From contig NC_056049.1 in assembly GCF_004379255.2 (NCBI RefSeq), forward strand, positions 15,298,063 to 15,362,062: 64,000 bases of DNA, read 5' to 3'. The position numbers and the translations under genes are program-made. The notes under the pieces were generated by a model, which was not told the origin of the DNA, did not search any database, and was given only the letters and a program-made list of their open reading frames with translations. This DNA is from Salvia splendens (Eukaryota > Streptophyta > Magnoliopsida > Lamiales > Lamiaceae). Positions within the stretch are counted from its first letter, which is position 1, and the number at the start of each line of letters is the position of its first letter. Of this stretch, positions 1 to 10,749 are shown piece after piece.

Positions 1-89
1 ATATCCAATCAATCCCACGATCTTTCTACTCATAAATTCAATACCAAGAAAAAATCGGGAACTAAAATATAGCGAGAGAGACGACAGAA

Positions 90-1686
90 GCGGACAGCTC
101 GGAAACTCATCGCTGAGAACGCTCTGCCTCGACGAGAGGGGTAATCCCACTGATCGTGTGTGCGATTATTGGACGGAGGGGACCTGGAATCGAGCCAAAC
201 CGCAACAGCTGCATGACCAAGCAGGCCTCCCATACCCGATTATTGAGGAAATCATGGATACACCAATCCTTGAAGGAGCTCACGACTATCCGAGATGGCT
301 CCTTTCCCCTCGAGGCAACTTTACTATCATCTCTGCATGGGAAACCTTGAGATCGCACAGACCTATTATCCCTGCCCTCGAGGATATTTGGAACGCTGGT
401 CTCAACCCCTCAATTTCTATCTTCATCTGGAGACTTGTCTCCAATCGAGTTCCGGTGGATACAAAATTGCAATGGAGAAACATCGAACTGGCATCTAAAT
501 GCCATTGCTGCACGTCACGGCCCGATATTGAGTCCCTGTTGCACCTCTTTGTGCAAGGTGAAGGCGCAACCAAAGTCTGGAGGGAGTTTGACCCCTGGTT
601 CCCTGACCATTCAGCTCCAATCCGTCCCAACGACTCGATCCCGGATAGGCTCGAAATCTGGTCTAGAAGATGTGGGATAACCCCTAAAACACACTTGAGC
701 AGAATTATCCCATGTCTTATCTTTTGGTTCTTATGAGCAGAGCGGAAAAAAAGCCGTCACCTTGATATCCGTTTCAAGCGGTATAATGTGGTCGGGCAAG
801 TCCAAATACACCTCCGGAACCTTATGAGCACTGGGAAGTTGGGACCTCCACGGAGGAGAGGAGTTCGGATGCCAATGGCTCCACCTCCGAGGGAGGATGG
901 AAGAAGCACCCCTCACCCGGTGATGACGATTAAATGGAAACCTCCGAATGCCCCATGGGTCAAGCTTAACATCACTAGTGTGTTTAATGTTGCTACAGGG
1001 TTGGCTGGTGGAGGACAGATCATTCGCGACCACGATGGGAGCCTTAAGGCGGCCTTCTCCACTCTACTTCACGCCGCATCCGCCCTTGAAGCTGACCTCA
1101 TGGCCATTCTACAAGGCCTTCAACGAGCCAAGGCCTTTGGCATCCCAATCTGGATTGAATCTGATGCAGCACTGGCGATCTCCTTCATCAGATCAAACGA
1201 GTTGGGACCGACGCACACGAGGCATACGATGGCTTGGATCATTCTGGAGAAAAGACAGTGTCAAGCTCGCTTCACCTTTATTCATCGGGAGGGCAACAAG
1301 GCAGCAGCTCTCTTGGCCAAGCAATGCCTCGAAACGACCCATGCGGAAGAATATGATGAATTCTCGGCCCCAAGACTGCTCCGAGCTATCATCCGACTGG
1401 AGAGGGAGGGTCTACCTAATGTTAGGGCTGAAAATGGCGAGGATGAAGAATAGATGGGAGTTAAGAGGAAATGAGAAAGAAGTATGGCAAGTTTTGTTGG
1501 CTTAATTGTAATGCTAAAGGGAGTATGATGAGGTCTAAACCGTATGGGATCGGACCGCATACTACTCCTATGTTTTGTCTAGGCACACTACTTTTGGGTG
1601 TGGCCTCGTTGTGCAATTCGATTACTTTGAAATATAGGGATGAAGGACCCACGAACCCTCCACCGTGAATGTGTGTGAAAAAAAAA
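90..1686 (+). mobile_element. 5'-truncated LINE (copy 1)
   Basis: Only the 3' part of a non-LTR retrotransposon is present: the end of ORF2, a short 3' UTR and an A-run at 1678-1686. The 3' tail (about 1637-1665) has the motif 'GGATGAAGGACCCACGAACC' that also ends the LINE copies at 8229, 24050 and 37237, so all belong to one family. Similarity to the other copies starts near position 90-97, in the stretch before the zf-RVT domain. Truncation there fits incomplete target-primed reverse transcription, but I found no clean target-site duplication, so the left boundary is approximate. Confidence 0.8.
97..1453 (+). pseudogene. LINE ORF2 C-terminus: zf-RVT and RNase H domains, one nonsense mutation
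   Basis: A single reading frame runs from about 97 to the stop at 1451-1453, broken only by TGA at 734-736, where the sister copy at 23.1 kb reads Trp-Ala-Glu-Arg (TGG to TGA). The first half (158-736) carries the zinc-binding reverse-transcriptase-associated domain: FIWRLVSNRVPVDTKLQWR followed by a CHCC pair. The second half (about 920-1330) is the plant RVT_3 RNase H fold, with IWIESDAA and HREGNKAAALLAKQ. The usual LNTDGA motif is LNITSVF, so the first catalytic Asp is lost, and the Glu of ALEAEL is Asp. The domain is very probably inactive. There is no methionine start because the copy is 5'-truncated. Confidence 0.85.
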
Positions 1687-2135
1687 GCTCTTTGCTAAGA
1701 AAATTATTTAACATTTGCTAGACATGTATTTATCTTAACAAATATGTAATTCGATGGATCACACTTTTCTTTTATTAATGAATGCAATAACAAGTACAAT
1801 GAACCTCATGTTCAAGTGTTTAAGAACTAGACTCACAGATTTTTGTGTTTGCTCACTCAGCTTCTTCTCAGACCTTCTTTTGGCATTTGTAGAATGATTT
1901 TCCTAGTGCTGTTTAAATTTTTTTTCAGCTTTGTTTTCTCTTTTTTTCCAGCTTTTTTTCTCTTGCTCTTTCAGCATTTTTTTTCTTGTTGTCTCAGCCT
2001 TTTTTTTTCTCTCGTTTCATTTCAGCTTCCTCTCTAACTCCCTGACCTTTCACGAACACAAAAAAATCGAAATATATTGATTTCGAATTTCAAAACTTAC
2101 AGGCTGGTGTATGCACATAAAAGTCGATTTCTCAC
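1687..2135. other. Non-coding; polypyrimidine-rich tract
   Basis: No gene is recognised. From about 1913 to 2035 the plus strand is a run of T/C tracts punctuated by CAGC or CAG about every 20-30 bases, which resembles repeated splice-acceptor-like sequence. The open frame at 1843-2037 is low complexity and I do not consider it coding. Confidence 0.5.
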
Positions 2136-2725
2136 CTTCTGTTGAAGTTTGGAAGAAGATTCTTCTTTCCCTTTTAACTTCTCCAAAAGATGTGAAACCT
2201 TTCTCTCTGATTAGCATGTCAGTGATGACTTCAACTCTACTTGGCCCTCTAATTCTTTTAGTTTCTCCAATTGGTTTTTTCTAAAACTGATCCTTTCCCT
2301 TAGCTTTGCTTTCAGGTTTCTGTAGATTTTCTTCAAGCCTTTTCAAAGATTCATCTTTGGCCTTGCATTCCAGTCGTGCTTTCTCAAGCTACATGAAGAA
2401 ATAGACGAATACATAAAGCGTGAGATCCATTCCATATAATGTTTACAGAGATAATATTCATTCTATACCAAGTTTGATCTTCTTGAATAATGCATACCAT
2501 TGTTTTTATCTTCTGGAGCTCATGTATATCAACTACATTTCTAGCAAATCAACACCAACCTGTATGATATGTGGCTGCTTTTATTTGCTAAGGCAGATAT
2601 TACATCTCCGAGAGCACCTATTGATGTTTTGAGCTTCTTTAAGCCGCTTGCCTTGTACATCAGTTTTTGCAAGCCTCTCACTTCCTGCTAAGTCCACAAG
2701 CCACACGAAAGCAAACTTTGTCTGT
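2136..2725 (-). pseudogene. KIN-14 (C-terminal motor type) kinesin fragment
   Basis: Reading the minus strand, 2725 to 2498 encodes the end of a kinesin motor: WLVDLAGSERLAKTDVQG and KRLKEAQNINR, then a form of ALGDVISALANKSSHI that has lost a few codons and the frame. It continues directly into a neck-like segment, VVDIHELQKIKTM. A 109-bp intron follows (2389-2497, GT at 2496-2497, AG at 2389-2390). Exon 2388-2136 encodes the coiled-coil tail LEKARLECKAKDESLKRLEENLQ and, after one frameshift, KELEGQVELKSSL and KEESSSKLQQK. It ends at a GTGAG donor (2131-2135). Known KIN-14 proteins have about 45 residues between the SSHI motif and the neck that are missing here, and one TAA and two frame changes are present. 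Intron retention shows it is a genomic fragment, not a retrocopy. Confidence 0.85.
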
Positions 2726-3102
2726 CCATTACATTTCCGGAGAGATAACGGTCAATATAGTTCACAGTCAGGTACAATGTGTCAGTAACAATTCCATAAT
2801 AATAGTATATATATACTTTATTTTAGTGATTTATACTGTACAATAATTCTATAAAATAACCAGTAATTAGTAAATCTTATGGCTTATTAAGTTCACTAAT
2901 TAAAATTTCAAAATTTTATATTTAGTTGTATGCTCATTTCAATTTTTTTAAGCATTAATATTATGACAAATTAGTCTAATATCAATAAATTATTATTTAA
3001 AATCATAGCTAAATCTTATCGATTGCAATTGGGAGTTTTCAATTGTAGTTATAATTTATTTTAACTAAAACATTATTTTAAAATTATTTTAGTGTAATCT
3101 TA
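2726..3102. other. AT-rich non-coding DNA
   Basis: I see no gene, repeat boundary or RNA in this stretch. It is strongly AT-rich. It may include decayed intron of the kinesin fragment next to it. Confidence 0.5.
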
Positions 3103-3377
3103 ATACTCCATCCGTCTCATGCAATTTGCATATCCATTTTTGGAATGTCCCAAACTATTTACACAATTTCTATTTAAGTAAATATTACGGTATTTAATTA
3201 AGATATTAGAGTTAATTAAGTGTTTCCTCATTAAATATTATTTTATTATACTTAAAATTCTAATTTAATTATACTATCTACTCATGTTTAAATTTACGCT
3301 ATCAAAATGAAAAACATGTTTAAATTTACGCTATCAAAATGAAAAGTGCGAATATCATGAGACGGATGAATACTATA
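3103..3377. mobile_element. Stowaway-like MITE
   Basis: The left end CTCCATCCGTCTCATG (3106-3121) has an inverted partner at 3355-3370 (CATGAGACGGATGAAT). Both lie in TA-rich flanks, as expected for Tc1/mariner-derived Stowaway MITEs that duplicate TA. No coding capacity. It contains an internal tandem duplication (separate entry). Confidence 0.65.
3284..3346. repeat. 31-bp tandem duplication inside the MITE
   Basis: The unit beginning CATGTTTAAATTTACGCTAT occurs twice in a row (3284 onward and 3315 onward) with almost no divergence, so the duplication is young relative to the MITE. Confidence 0.8.
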
Positions 3378-3551
3378 TTACTCTATAATAATTGAGAGTT
3401 AATAATTGTCATTTAAATTATTATTTTTTTACTTCTTGTTGATCTCATAATTTTTAATACTACAATATACAATTATAACTTTTATTTTTTCTTAATTATC
3501 TCACAATGCCTAAAAATGACGCGATTGTATTGCCGCATCATATTTTGATTT

Positions 3552-3690
3552 TACCATACTTCCTCTGTCTGATATTAAATGTCACACTTTGACTCGACAA
3601 GAGTTTTAAGAAATGTAATAGAAAGATGTTGAAAAAGTTAGTAGAATGTTGATTATACTTTTATATTAATTTTATAATAAAATGTCGACA
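3552..3690. mobile_element. Partial Stowaway-like MITE
   Basis: The stretch beginning TACTTCCTCTGTCTGATATT looks like one end of another Stowaway-type MITE. The matching right end is absent; the sequence runs into the truncated copia fragment at about 3700, so this is a half element at best. Confidence 0.4.
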
Positions 3691-3702
3691 TCTGCATGCG
3701 TC

Positions 3703-5326
3703 TCTGTCATGGGTGAAAGCAATTGATTCAGAACTACAATCTATGATAGACAAGACGTCTACGATTTGTCCGTCCTACCTTAAGGTTGTACTGCCATTGG
3801 GAGTAAGTGGATATACAAGCGTAAACGTGGACCCGATGGACTAGTTAAAGTCTTTAAGGCAAGACTAGTGGCCAAGGGGTATACCCAAAGGGAAGGTGTC
3901 GATTATGCTGAGACCGTCTCCCCGGTTGCCATGCTCAAATCGATCTGGATAATTTTGTCTATAGGAGCTTACATGGATTGAGATGTGTGGCAGATGGATG
4001 TTAAGACTGCGTTCTTGAACGGGAGTCTTGAGGAGACCATCTACATGGAACAACCCGAAGGATATGCCGTGAAGGGCAAGAAACACATGGTTTGGAAGCT
4101 TAAGAAGGCAATTTATGGCCTCAAGCAAGCATCTAGACCATGGAACCAGTGTTTCGATCAGACTGTTCATAAGTTTGGATTCGAAAAGTGCCTAAATGAA
4201 AACTGTGTCTACAAGAAGGTTGAAAAGGGGAATGTTGTGTTCTTAGTTTTATATGTAGATGACATCCTTCTAATTGGAAACAATAAAAATATGTTATCAT
4301 CAGTACGAACTTGGTTGTCAAACCAATTCGAGATGAAGGATTGGGAGACGCGGGTCACATCCTCGGGATCAAGGTTCTTCGGAATCGTGAGAAGAGGACG
4401 TTGTGCTTATCTCAAGAACCTTACATCGACAATGGACTTAGTCGCTTTAGCATGCAAGATACCAAGAAAGGTTTATTACCTTTTAGACATGACATCCATC
4501 TATCTCAAGAGATGTGCCCCAATACGCCATATAAGATAATCCTCCTAGAGAAGGGTACCATATGCTTCGGCAGTTGGTAGTCTCATGTATGCTATGCTTT
4601 GTACAAGTCCTGATATTTACTTTGTTGTTGGCATGGTGGCAAGATATCAGTCTAATCCGGGCCATGGACATTGGACTGCCGTAAAGAACATACTCATGTA
4701 CCTTAAACGGACTAAGGACTATGCTCTAGTTTACAATGCAGTCGAGCTCTTTCCTTTGGGATATACTGACTCAGATTTTCAAGCTGATAAGGACTCGAGA
4801 AGTTGAAAATCTACTTCTGGATATGTGTTCACCTTAGGAGGTGGAGTCGTAATTTGGAATAGTGTGAAGCAGAAATCCATCGCGGACTCTACCATGGAAG
4901 CCGAGTATGTGGCCGCTTCGAAGGCTGCAAAAGAGGATGTATGGTTCAATAACTTCCTTATGGACTTAGGTGTGGTTACGAATCTGCCCAAGAGCATCAC
5001 CATTTATTGTGACAATTCTGGTGTTGTGGCAAACTCGAAAGAACCACGGGCTCACAAAGCGAGGAAACACATAGAGATGAAGTATCATATCATTAGAGGT
5101 ATAGTGCAGAGAGGAGACATACAAGTGGTCAAGATTGTGTCAGAGAACAAACTGGCAGATCCTTTTACAAAGGCATTGGCGGTGAAACCGTTCGAGCGCC
5201 ATGTTGAAGGGATGGGAGTTCAACTCATTCAAGACCTCAACTCGCTTTCAGTATAAGTGGGAGAATTAGACGTAGTGCACATTTATTTTGTATATTCGAA
5301 AGCTGTTTTGAGTATAAGTGGGAGAT
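3703..5326 (+). pseudogene. Ty1-copia pol fragment: reverse transcriptase and RNase H
   Basis: It begins abruptly inside the pre-RT region ([14 protein letters not shown]) and covers the copia reverse transcriptase: [48 protein letters not shown] and the catalytic YVDD at 4252-4263. The RNase H region follows, with [19 protein letters not shown] and the terminal LADPFTKAL. Frameshifts near 4340 and 4580 and stops (TGA at 3979, TGA at 4804) break it. It is the 3' part of the element whose LTR starts at 5327 and is closely related to the complete copia at 14276-22068. Unlike that copy, it keeps the KAIYGLKQASR segment. Confidence 0.9.
5249..5326 (+). promoter_or_regulatory. Duplicated polypurine tract of copia fragment
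   Basis: Two copies of AGTATAAGTGGGAGA lie about 60 bp apart (5249 and 5309). The second directly precedes the LTR and is the expected plus-strand primer. The same doublet is present at 20529/20589 and 62912/62972. Confidence 0.7.
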
Positions 5327-5727
5327 TGTCAGAGTTTGTATACTAGAAATCACCTTTAGAGTGATTGAATACTATAAAAATCTATATTTTATTTTCCAAT
5401 GGACGCAATAGATTATTTTTGTCATAATGTTGTTATGTTTTATATTTAATGAATGTTTATTGCATATTTAAATGTATAAGAAACGTAATAAAGTCTAAAT
5501 CTTTGTTTTAGTAGACCGGTTGTGGCCGTCGTCCACTTTAAGGTAACAAGGTCAGTTCTGAACAAAGAAAAATAAGAATTTCACAACCCAGATAGGCCTA
5601 AACTACCTATTGTGAAAGGTTGCAATGTCAGTCCGCATATTTCTAAGCCTTACTGAAATAAGATGACATTGGTGTGGTATAGCACTGAATTGGATCTAAC
5701 AGCGAGACAAGTCTTTATGCTATCTAC
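5327..5727 (+). mobile_element. Copia 3' LTR, first part (split by LINE)
   Basis: It starts TGTCAGAGTTTGTATACTAG right after the polypurine tract and aligns with the start of the LTRs at 14276 and 20605. It is interrupted at 5728 by the LINE; the LTR resumes at 24070. The element's left LTR is absent from the window. Confidence 0.9.
5709..5727 (+). repeat. 19-bp target-site duplication of the LINE, left copy
   Basis: AAGTCTTTATGCTATCTAC here matches 24051-24069 with one mismatch (C/A). The pair brackets 5728-24050 and shows both LINE ends come from one insertion into the copia LTR. Confidence 0.9.
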
Positions 5728-6168
5728 GACACATCCAAGTACTATTCTATCGAAGTTGGCTGCTCACGTGAAGAATAATCTCTCTCTCTAGGAATTTCGC
5801 TCTCTCGGATCCGACTGGCCTCAGGCGTGCACCTACCGGAACCGAGTCACCGTACGTCGTTATTCTAGGCTTCGGAAAGAGATCACCCGCCCCATCACCA
5901 CGCCGCCCGTCGCACAACACCACAACAACAACGCTTGCCGGTGCCCCACGCATCACCCCAGACTCTTTAATCAACAAGTGAGAGGTCCCCTTACTCACGC
6001 CGTAACCCTCGAAGTAACTCGGTGGAGTTGGTTTCGACGTGGTCGACCATGCCGCCTTCACACGGTGAAGAAATTCTTGAAAGGCCCGGAGAAGAAAGCC
6101 CATCCGACGTACCAATGACCTTCTCGGCCACACAACAACCCGCCGAATCAAAGAGGTGAACGCAAAAG

Positions 6169-8225
6169 ATGAAAATTAAGAACGTTACAACAAAATTACG
6201 CTTGAGGAAGAACACGTCGGCTCCTCCGACGAAGGAAGGTGGGCGAAAGAGATTCATTGCCTCACCTTTTGCGGATGATAAGCAAATCCGAAAGAAATTT
6301 GACTTTGGGCCTGAACAAACAGAGGAGAATGAGGCCAAGGATGGCAGCCGGAAGTTTAAAGCAGCTATATTCCGCTCCGGAAAAGGGGACGGCGACAAGG
6401 ATGAAAGAGAGGAGTCGGAGGTCACGGGGGTAACGACCAGAGAAGACACACAAGAAAATCCGGATGGGACAATAGCCTCACCAACACAAAAATCGGCGCC
6501 TCCTGTCGTCCGGCGACAGAAATTATCAACGTCGTAGATGCGACGATTGTTGCACCAAAGATCGAGTCAACGGTACAACCTAGAGGAGCGGTATACGATA
6601 AAGCGATTGAGACAAAAATTTCAAATGCTGGAGCAGTCAACTTTCCAGAAATGGGTATGGAGACAAGTTGTGTCTTAGAAAGACAATTGGCCTTAATCCC
6701 AGCCCAACAATCACATGACTGCATGCTCGAGGAGTCACATGAACAGCCAAAATACTCTCTTTTGCACTTGGCCCACCTTGATGCTGCCGAAACATTGGAC
6801 CGAATCGAAGCTTAGCCGCTCATCAACGCCGACCAAATGGAGGTTCAGCAATCAGTCGCCACGCAAGTGCCTTTGTTCACTAGGACGCAATCAGAGAGCT
6901 TGAATGCGGAAGGAGTAAGGGGCCCTCAACCATACTGTGGCCCGCTTGATCAATTTCCCCCACTGGAGAAGGGAAGAACAAAAAAAATCTGTAGTTCATT
7001 TGGAACAGTGGAAGTTGCAAAGGGGCATGGGAAACCAAACACAACGTTCACCCCATACAAAACAGGGCACATCGGCCGCCAACCGGGGCCGACGAATGAG
7101 TCCACGACGGAGGGAAAGTCAAGCGGAACACAACATCCAAGCATGGCGGAAGGGGGTAAGCATAACAATAAACAACCGTCCATGGCGGACATGTTACGAG
7201 ATCACAATAACCTCAATGGACCGCAACCTTTCGAACCAAGCAAAATCAAGAGTATGGGCTTCGCTTTGTCCAGCAACGGCATTCCATCCATTTATTTCTC
7301 CGAGAGCAAAACGAAGCAATTGGCAGATAATCTGGGATACGCTATTGTGGGGAAGTTCTCCCACTCTATCCCGGCAATACATCAAATCCAAAAATCGCTT
7401 GATAATATGAGGCTTGCGAGAGGGTTCTCATGGAAGTATATCAATGCCAAGCACATCCTCATCCAACTCGGGGACCTAGCGGACTACGCAAAGCTGCTTA
7501 ACGGCCCGAAAGACATGCCAGTGTGGTTCGTGGATAGGCATACGATGAGGGTTTTCAAGTGGCCGCCGGATTTTGATTTTTTTTGTGAGTCTCCAGTGGT
7601 AGCGATATGGTGTAACTTAATCGGACTTCCGATCCACCTCTTCGACCAATCCGCACTCTTTGCTATCGGAAAACTTTTAGGGAACCCCATTCAAATTGAT
7701 AGGGCCACAACTAACAAAACAAGGCTGTCATTCGCACGCATATGTGTCGAAATTGATATCACCAAACCGGTATTGGAGGAAATCATTACGGACATCAGCG
7801 GGAGGGAGTCAATTCAACGAGTCAAATGGGACAAGATTCCCTCGTTTTGCTCCGAATGTAAACATGTGGGGCATGCAGCCGAGACGTGTTATGCTTTCGG
7901 GAAAAAGGAAAGGCTGCTAAGGAAGAACTTTGATAGTCATGCGGCAAGGAGAAAAGGTCCCAATGAACAAAGCGAGAATGGTAACATACCGCAGAAACAG
8001 GGCAAAAGGGTGATCTACGAATGGCATAGGACGGAAAAGGAGGGCAACCACAATCCCATTTACAATGGAGATGAGGGAACAGATCTGGGTGACCGTGGAG
8101 TGTACCATGACCCGCAAGCAGATATTCCGAACATCGTCGAACCACCGCAAAAAGAAGGGGAGTGGGAACATGGCAAGAGAGGGGGAAGAAAACAGGGGAG
8201 GAAAATAGGGGAACCGAGGGGAGTC
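6169..8225 (+). pseudogene. LINE ORF1: DUF4283 and CCHC zinc knuckle protein
   Basis: ORF1 of plant L1-like LINEs encodes an RNA-binding chaperone that coats the element RNA. The N-terminal, charged, low-complexity part is 6169 to about 6530. A frameshift near 6530 moves the frame, which then stays open to the end of the region except for TAG at 6813-6815. The DUF4283-type RNA-binding fold lies at about 7240-7700 (FSWKYINAKHILIQLGD, MPVWFVDRH, VAIWCNLIGLPIHLF). A zinc knuckle CSECKHVGHAAETC lies at about 7847-7891. The basic C-terminus runs up to the T-run of the minus-strand LINE at 8229, so the true end is cut off. Confidence 0.85.
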
Positions 8226-8228
8226 AAC

Positions 8229-10745
8229 TTTTTTTTAAAATCTAAACACCTTCACGGTGGAGGGTTCGTGGGTCCCTCATCCCTATATTGCAAAACAACA
8301 GGATTACAATCGGAGTTTCCAATCAACTAGTATCTAGGTACACAAAAACAATATACAAATACACTAGAACAATTACACTACGAGAGTAGGTGGGGGACAT
8401 GCCAAGGGTGACTCGACCCCTGCGTACTCTCAAGCGTCCAATAGGATCAGGATCGGTGGAACCCGTCGCGGGCCAAGCCCTACTTTTGATCTTCATTTCT
8501 AACGCGGATGTTGGGGATTCCCATCTCATCCAGACGAACGATGGCTTTGAGCATTCTTGGGGCAGTTTGTGATGTCATGCGGAGGTAGGAGGATTGTTCA
8601 AGGCCCATTTTGGCGAGCAAGTCCGCAGCTTTGTTACCTTCCCGGTGGATAAGGTGGCTGTGACGATCTGTTGTTGCTTGAAGATGGCTAATCGTGCCAT
8701 GGCTCGGCGAGTGTGGGCCGGCCCCCAGGAAGTCCCATTGAAGAGCTTAATGGCTTGTTCAGCGTCGGACTCTACCCAGATGGCATGCCCGAATTCTTTG
8801 GCCAAGGTCAGTCCAAAGTACACGACCATGAGCTCGGCTTCCAAGGCCGAATGAGCGTCAAGGGGAGTAGAGAAGGTAGCAAGCATTTTCCCGAAAAAGT
8901 CTCGGACCACACCTCCCCCTCCTACCTTATCTGTTTCCTTCACGTATGCTCCATCCGTATTAAGCTTGATCCACTTTCGTTCCAGGGGGTGCCACTTGAC
9001 CTGCATGGTGAGCGGTCTCGGTCTCCATGTCTCCGGTTGGCTTGGGGTATTCATCTTAAGCTTCATACCCTTCCAATGCTTTGGCTTAATCTTCCCATTA
9101 GTCATGCTGTTCCGGATGAACATTTGAACTTGCCAAACCACATTGAACGGCTTGAATTGAACTTGCTCGTGTCGACTCCTATTTCGTTATACCCAAATGA
9201 ACCATAGAATGAGGTAGGGCATGACTCGGCATAGATGCTTGCTGTCTTGCTGTTGTGTCCGGTGTGACCAAACTTCGAGCATTTCCGGGATTGTATCACT
9301 AATTCGAAGGGGGGCAAACCTTCGAACCAACCATCAAATTCCCTCCACACACAGGATGCGCCCCAACCTTGGATGAAGAGGGGCTGAAGTGATTCTGTGT
9401 TAGGCCTGTGGGGGCAACATTGGCATTTTGAGGCAAGGTCAATTCTCCACCATTGGAGCTTACTGTCGACTGGGATCAAATTAGACAAAAGGCGCCAATT
9501 GAAGATTGCTATGGAGTTTGTAAGGCCCGACTTCCACACCTCATCAAGCCCCTGGATAATCGGTCTCCGTGAGCGGATAGTCTCCCATGTTGTTGCCAAT
9601 GAGAAATCGCCTAGCCGGGAGAGGGACCATCTCGGTATGTCCGGTTCGTCCGCGATGATTGGTGTATCAAGAATCTGTGTAATGACCTGCTGCGGTATTG
9701 CCGAGCCAGACATTATCCCAGAAATAAATCTCTCCTCGGCCCACCACCCATTTGATGTGAGGGTTAGCTTGCAGTCGCACTCTAAGGAGCCTCTTCCACG
9801 TCAGGCGGTTCCTCCCCGAAGGTCTCGCCGCGAGAGGGGAGAATTTGTGACAGTACTTAGCCTTCATGTATTTCGCCCACAAGGAGTTTTGTTCACGAAA
9901 CCGCCACCATAGTTTAATATTGAAGGCTCAGAGGACCTCTTTGAATTTTTGGATTCCGAGCCCTCCTTCCTCGGTCAGGAGACAAATCTGATCCCACCCT
10001 ACCCAGTGCGTCTTCTTTCTTTCATTTGTTGCTCCCCAGAAGAACCGGGCCAATTGTTGATCTAGGAGTTTGAGAGCCCCGGCCGTTGGCTCAATGGCTT
10101 GGGAGATATGGATTGGTACTGCCTCAAGAGTGCTTTTGATAAGTGTGAGCCTACCTCCGAAGGAGAGGTGCCGGTGCGCCCACCCAGAGATCCGTGCAGC
10201 TATCTTTTCCCGAAGGAACATAAACATATCAGTGCGTTTGACACCACGGTATAGAGGGACCCCCTGGTAAAGGAATGGGAATGAGCCTCTTGAGAAGCCA
10301 CCTTCCGCTTTGATAAGGCTAGCGCACCCTTCATGTACCTCGACAATATAAAAGTTGCTCTTTCCAAGGTTAATCTGTTACCCCAAAACTTCTGCATATT
10401 CATCTAGGCATGCTCGGAGCCGCCGCAAGGGAGTCGAAGCCGCTTGCGTGAAGATGACAATATCGTCGGCATAGGCTAGGTGGCTGATCTCCATGCAACG
10501 TCGAGTGGCCTTAAATGTCATCTCTTCATCACCCAGGATAGTCTTGTCGAGTACCCTTGATAAGTAGTCCGCCGCAATAACAAAAAGGGCCAGTGAGATG
10601 GGGTCACCTTGTCGAAGGCCCCACGTTGATTTAAAGAATCCCGAAGGGGCCCCATTGATCAACATTGAGAACCAGCACGAGCCAACACATCTCTCAATCA
10701 TGGATATCCACAGGACCGGGAAACCTATTTGGCGTAGCACTCTTA
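8229..10745 (-). mobile_element. 5'-truncated LINE (copy 2), nested in opposite orientation
   Basis: On the minus strand the element ends in the family 3' tail (CCCACGAACCCTCCACCGTG, 8255-8274 complement) plus an A-run (plus-strand T-run 8229-8236). Going 5' it contains RNase H, zf-RVT, thumb and RT sequence up to about 10745, where the similarity stops just upstream of GFPVLWISMIERCVGSCW. It belongs to the same family as the LINE it lies in. No convincing target-site duplication was found, and host sequence between ORF1 and mid-endonuclease is missing. Confidence 0.8.
8575..10740 (-). pseudogene. LINE ORF2: RT, zf-RVT and RNase H, frameshifted
   Basis: Pieces in order on the minus strand: RT palm with STWGLRQGDPISLALFVIAADYLSR and the catalytic YADD (10462-10473 complement), in the frame ending near 10378; the RT thumb, GRLTLIKSTLEAVPIHI and LARFFWGAT (10227-9928); zf-RVT, FNWRLLSNLIPVDSKLQW and CQCC (9713-9200); RNase H with all three acidic positions kept, LNTDGAY, ALEAELM and WVESDA (9141-8640). 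The RNase H frame shifts before its HREGNKAADLLAKMGL motif. At least four frame changes separate the pieces, so no full protein can be made. This is the best-preserved RNase H of the LINE copies here. Confidence 0.85.
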
Positions 10746-10749
10746 TTTG

